Positions 60,381 through 64,000 of a stretch of 64,000 nt of DNA are shown one piece after another. Source of the DNA: Tubulanus polymorphus (taxonomy: Eukaryota; Nemertea; Palaeonemertea; Tubulaniformes; Tubulanidae); assembly GCF_964204645.1 (NCBI RefSeq), contig NC_134026.1, positions 14,596,450 through 14,660,449 of the forward strand, in the 5' to 3' direction. The notes below the pieces were generated by a model, which saw nothing but the letters and a program-made list of their open reading frames with translations, made no database searches and was not told where the DNA came from. Position 1 is the first letter of the stretch. Every line of letters starts with the position of its first letter. The position numbers were made by a program, and so were the translations under genes.

Positions 60381-63300
60381 AGCCCGAGCACAAGAACAGT
60401 TTTTTGTGCACATGCTTACAGTACATTTACAGACTTTGCGAGACGTTGTCACTGGTTTTGCCGTCTTTGTCATTAACACCGGTGCCATCGTGCCAGTATC
60501 GGTAACTTTCCAACCAAAGAGTGTCGGATTTGGGATGATAGGTTGATATTCTACTGATTCCCTGTAAAGCAGTAGCTGATAAAGTGATCGCAACGTGTGT
60601 TGCCTGATTGAATCTTCGGTTGGCGGTAAACAACGTAGATCTGACGATTTCGAAGCAAAAAGATGCTGACGTAAAGTATCTAATGATTTAAAATGTTCTG
60701 TAGATTTACCATACAACGACACAAAGATAGAAACAGCTTCGGCGAAAATCTCATCAGTTGGGCTATGGTCTTTATTTGCCATGTAGTGAACCAGGTGTGG
60801 CAATTTACCAATAAGTTTTATAGCTACACTTGCTGATCGACACTTCTCCTTTCGAAACGGGTAACTGACACTGTCACATCCTGTCAAAACGTACGTGCTA
60901 AGTAACGTAACCATTGCATTATGGGGACATAATGGTGCGGGATCGATTTCATTCATACAGAGATGGTTGACATACTCATGGATGGGGAGGAAAGTATTAG
61001 CTAACGGCTTTTCAACCCACAGCTCACCAATGTCCAATTTGGTCTTGTTGTACAGGGCCAGCATTATTATATCGGTATCCGTGGCTCTTATTACTGCTCG
61101 ATTGACTTTCAGCTTCTCAGTCGAATACCGGAGATGAGCAAAAATCCTGGTATCTGCCTCTTCGTGGCCCTTGCATTGGAAAACTATTGGCTCTTCGACG
61201 CTGTGTTTTGTTGCGGCCCAGGTTGTATCACTAGCTGTACATCCTCCGATATATAATACTATCCCATCAGGGATTACATCGTGACTTCTGATTATGTATT
61301 CTGCGATGTAGTCCAGCAAGTTAGCTTTATTTCTATCCACACTCAAGAACACTTTCCAGTCTCGTATCTTTAGGTTGTCTCGCACACAGTATTCTTTACA
61401 AGTTTTTCCTTTCTTTCTTCTGTCTCTCTCTGCTTCTTTCAAACTTCTCTCTCCAAAATCATATCGGTCGCCTACTAGATGTATTTGCTTGCAGTCTTTT
61501 GGCATGATTACGAACAATTTTCTCATCAATGATTCGGCCATACTTTTAAAATTTTTCGTACTGGTGGATAAGTGCCATGGCATCAATTATATACGTGGCT
61601 GCTTGGTTGTTACCGGTTTCTTCGTAAAGTCACTTTTATTGCCTTTTCTCATTTGTATACCATTCTCATTTTTTTCAAAGAGTGATGATGGGAAGTCTGT
61701 CCACTCATGTGTTAATGCTGTGCTACTTTCCTCTTCGGACATGAAGCATAATGCACGTGTGACGAGACTTTCATCCTGGTATATGTTGACTAGTTTTTTC
61801 TCCTTGCTCACCTTAGACACTTTATTTGAGTTGGAGAATGTCATAAGTGCAGGAGTCTTGATGGCCATGAGGTTTTGTTTTTAGCGGACTTGAGAGAAGA
61901 TATACCAATGTCTCGCGCATTTGCCAAATCGGAGGATAACAGAACCTCTCCAGAACTGATGTTGATGATGTTGCTTTGGTCTGTAGTCTGAAATGGGTTG
62001 ATGAATTGGGATTTGAAGGAAGAAATTATCTTTTTGACAGCATTGTTATCTTTTCCAGTCTGCTTTTTTGTGTCGGCATGATGTTTTGTAGATATGTTGG
62101 TGTTAATTTTGACCATTGACTTGAGACAATTCGATACCTTTGCCAGGAATGGGACAGACTGGACATATTTCTCTTGGGTAACTGGTTTGTTGTTAAGCCT
62201 TTGAACAGGTGATTCTTTCCATGGCGGTTGATTGACTATTCCAGACCCAGGTCTGTCCAAACTCCATTACATTTGTTTGTGGTGTGATTGACTGTGAAAT
62301 TTCCATTGATAAATTGTCGGTAAATTTCAGGGAATTATATTGGAAGTTTTCTCATATCGTCAATACAATGTGATAATGCTGGTGCATAGTTGGTATATCC
62401 CGCAGCGATAGTGTATGGGATCATTCTCTCGACTTCCGTGAGATGTGCTACCCAGTCCCCTGAACGCTCAGCCTTGATGTATCGCAATATAATGTGTACC
62501 ATATCCATGTACATTAACCAGAATTTTGCTGTCATGTTTGCTTCAATTAGATTTTTCAAATGATCTGTCCATCTTTCGTTCAGCACCTCGATTTCTGATC
62601 TAAGTTCACAAAACATACGTTTGAAATTTAAGATATCTTCATTTTCACAACAATTCTTCTGAAGCAATTCTATACGTTTCATATGGATATTTTCGCCTGT
62701 TGCTCCGACAAATGACTGCCAAAGCATGTTTTCTAATGACTCAACTATATTCAAATGGTACTTTAAGGTTGAATAGTAATCTTTGCCGGACACTACTTTG
62801 TCTGTTGTTCCACTTTTACATAGGTCATTTTCTAAAAGGATGGCTTCAAAGCCGCTTTGCTTCATTAATGTACCAATACTGGCCATGAAATTTGTTGCAA
62901 TGTGGAATCCACCAAGTCTGAAAATGAAATTTTCATACTTTTTCTCGTTTTTATGAACTATGCCTTTTAGAATGTCATAAATCTTCTGATCTGCAGTTAC
63001 GACTGTATCCTGTTGGCCCAGGTTCACAGTGACGTCTACCAAGTAATCAAGTGACTTGTGTACAACAGCATGCGATGTTGGCGAATGTGGGAACATCGGA
63101 CCATATGCTACAGTTGTTGGCCTGTTCAATTCGGGATGCAGGCAGTCCAAGAATTATGACCAACTTAGCAATGCGGTTTCTTTATCATAATCACGTGAAG
63201 CTGAACGGATTAGTGACCATAGGAAGCTCTCATCTGTAATGAGGCTGGTGCCATGTAGACTGCCTTCTCCCATTGAAGCAGTGTCGACTACGATATCTAT

Positions 63301-64000
63301 CATAGATCGTGCCTTGCGACTATCGTTCAAACTGGCATTGCTTTCAGGTACAGAAAAACGACATGGTTGTCCTTCTCTTCTTCTTTACCGGCACAGTACA
63401 ACTTTCCTCGGTATCATTTCCATATTGGTAAAACACATGTGTTGTCCCATGGAATGTGGAACCATCGCTTGTTTTATCATTAAAGTCATGGTTATCAAAA
63501 GCTGTCTGGAGAAATTGGCCTTTCTTCAACTCACTAGGAACAAAATGTCCATCAACACTATGTTCTCCAATACTTTGTACCTCGGCTGTAATAATACGTT
63601 AACCCGAATCATAACTGATAGCATGACCAAGCTTATTGAGTAATTCTATTGTTTCCTTGCTTCTTGTGGTTTTCAAAACATACAATGTTAATGCAGAATT
63701 TGTTGGCATCGCTAGGCATGTAGCCTGTGCCATCATATCCTGAGCTGTCGACAAAACTTGCAATTCTTCACTTTCCGATAAACACTCTCCAGCATCTTTA
63801 TCTGACAAAATTCAAGCCAAATGGTTGTACAGTTCAACTGGGACTCGCTTTCTTGCTTCATCAAGACTTATTTCCATTGTATTCACATCTGTTTGTTTGA
63901 AGGTAGTTGCATGTTTTTTTCATTAATGATCGGATGTGCTTTGCCAATGTGAATGCATCACAGTTGAAATTCAATTGACGTGGGTATTTCACTTTTTCAG
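60381..64000 (-). pseudogene. CXC-domain / PIN-like multi-copy family gene, decayed, interrupted by the Polinton
   Basis: A chain of minus-strand frames with lesions forms one long protein from the window edge to the Polinton. Recognisable parts are STFHGTTHVFYQYG (63400s), VVTADQKIYDIL and FIFRLGGFHIATNFMAS (62900-63000), then GHEEADTRIFAHLRYS and IRATDTDIIMLALYN (a PIN-like nuclease signature, about 61060-61180). At the end is the Tesmin/TSO1-type CXC motif CKCTVSMCTKNCSC. Lesions include a TGA near 63809, a TAA at 63599, and frameshifts near 63885, 63350, 63165, 62300 and 61850. The last codons of the CXC motif are at 40967-41014. The function of this widespread invertebrate family is unknown to me; its copy number suggests mobile origin. 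Confidence 0.75.

Overview
The window is animal (metazoan) nuclear DNA, probably from a marine invertebrate. The reasons are spliceosomal splice signals, several Penelope-like retroelements (PLEs) with GIY-YIG endonucleases, a two-ORF LINE, a Gypsy-type gag, many MITEs, and a decayed member of a multi-copy CXC-domain family that I know mainly from marine invertebrates. The species cannot be named. No intact ordinary host gene was found; nearly everything recognisable is mobile or virus-like, in many states of decay.

Layout. 1-1382: a Gypsy retrotransposon running off the left edge (gag plus candidate 5' LTR, minus strand). 1383-5640: gene-poor DNA with a tRNA-like SINE head, a CACGTG repeat array and a two-exon gene remnant. 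5645-8331: a broken GC-richer PLE. 8356-17090: mostly noncoding, with long imperfect inverted repeats, hammerhead-like motifs and a 5'-truncated PLE. 17095-20745: nested LINE, PLE and MITE debris. 21559-27330: a LINE (ORF1 and ORF2, minus strand) split by a 1.15-kb MITE with a 9-bp target duplication.

28144-60374 is the core: three partial copies of one very AT-rich Polinton/Maverick-type virus-like element. Copy 1 (28223-39992, plus strand) lacks both ends and carries a MULE-like transposon. The outer copy (41021-60374) is complete at both termini, with ~346-bp terminal inverted repeats (TIRs) and a 6-bp TATATT target duplication. It lies inside the coding sequence of the CXC-family gene, whose halves are at 60381-64000 and 40967-41014. 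Into its polymerase gene a third copy (49588-57545) has inserted in the opposite orientation, and a tandem PLE pair (44958-47814 and 47815-49510) fills the junction left by deletions. Taken over the three copies the gene order is: TIR, protein-primed DNA polymerase B with two zinc fingers, (108-aa-family relic), penton-like protein, a string of small membrane proteins, a tail-anchored 465-aa protein, a coiled-coil membrane protein, major capsid protein, DDE integrase with chromodomain, FtsK/HerA-type packaging ATPase, two more membrane proteins, and a convergent 108-aa gene reading in from the other TIR.

PolB would copy the genome, the integrase would insert it, and the ATPase, capsid and membrane proteins would build and fill particles. 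The set resembles that of membrane-containing PRD1-like viruses more than textbook Polintons: a short capsid protein, about seven membrane proteins and no recognisable adenovirus-type protease. Two features look least described: nearly every gene begins in a T-run followed by TAWATAAATG, like a poxvirus-style late promoter at the start codon, and 26-29-bp double-hairpin micro-insertions sit at three different sites in the copies.
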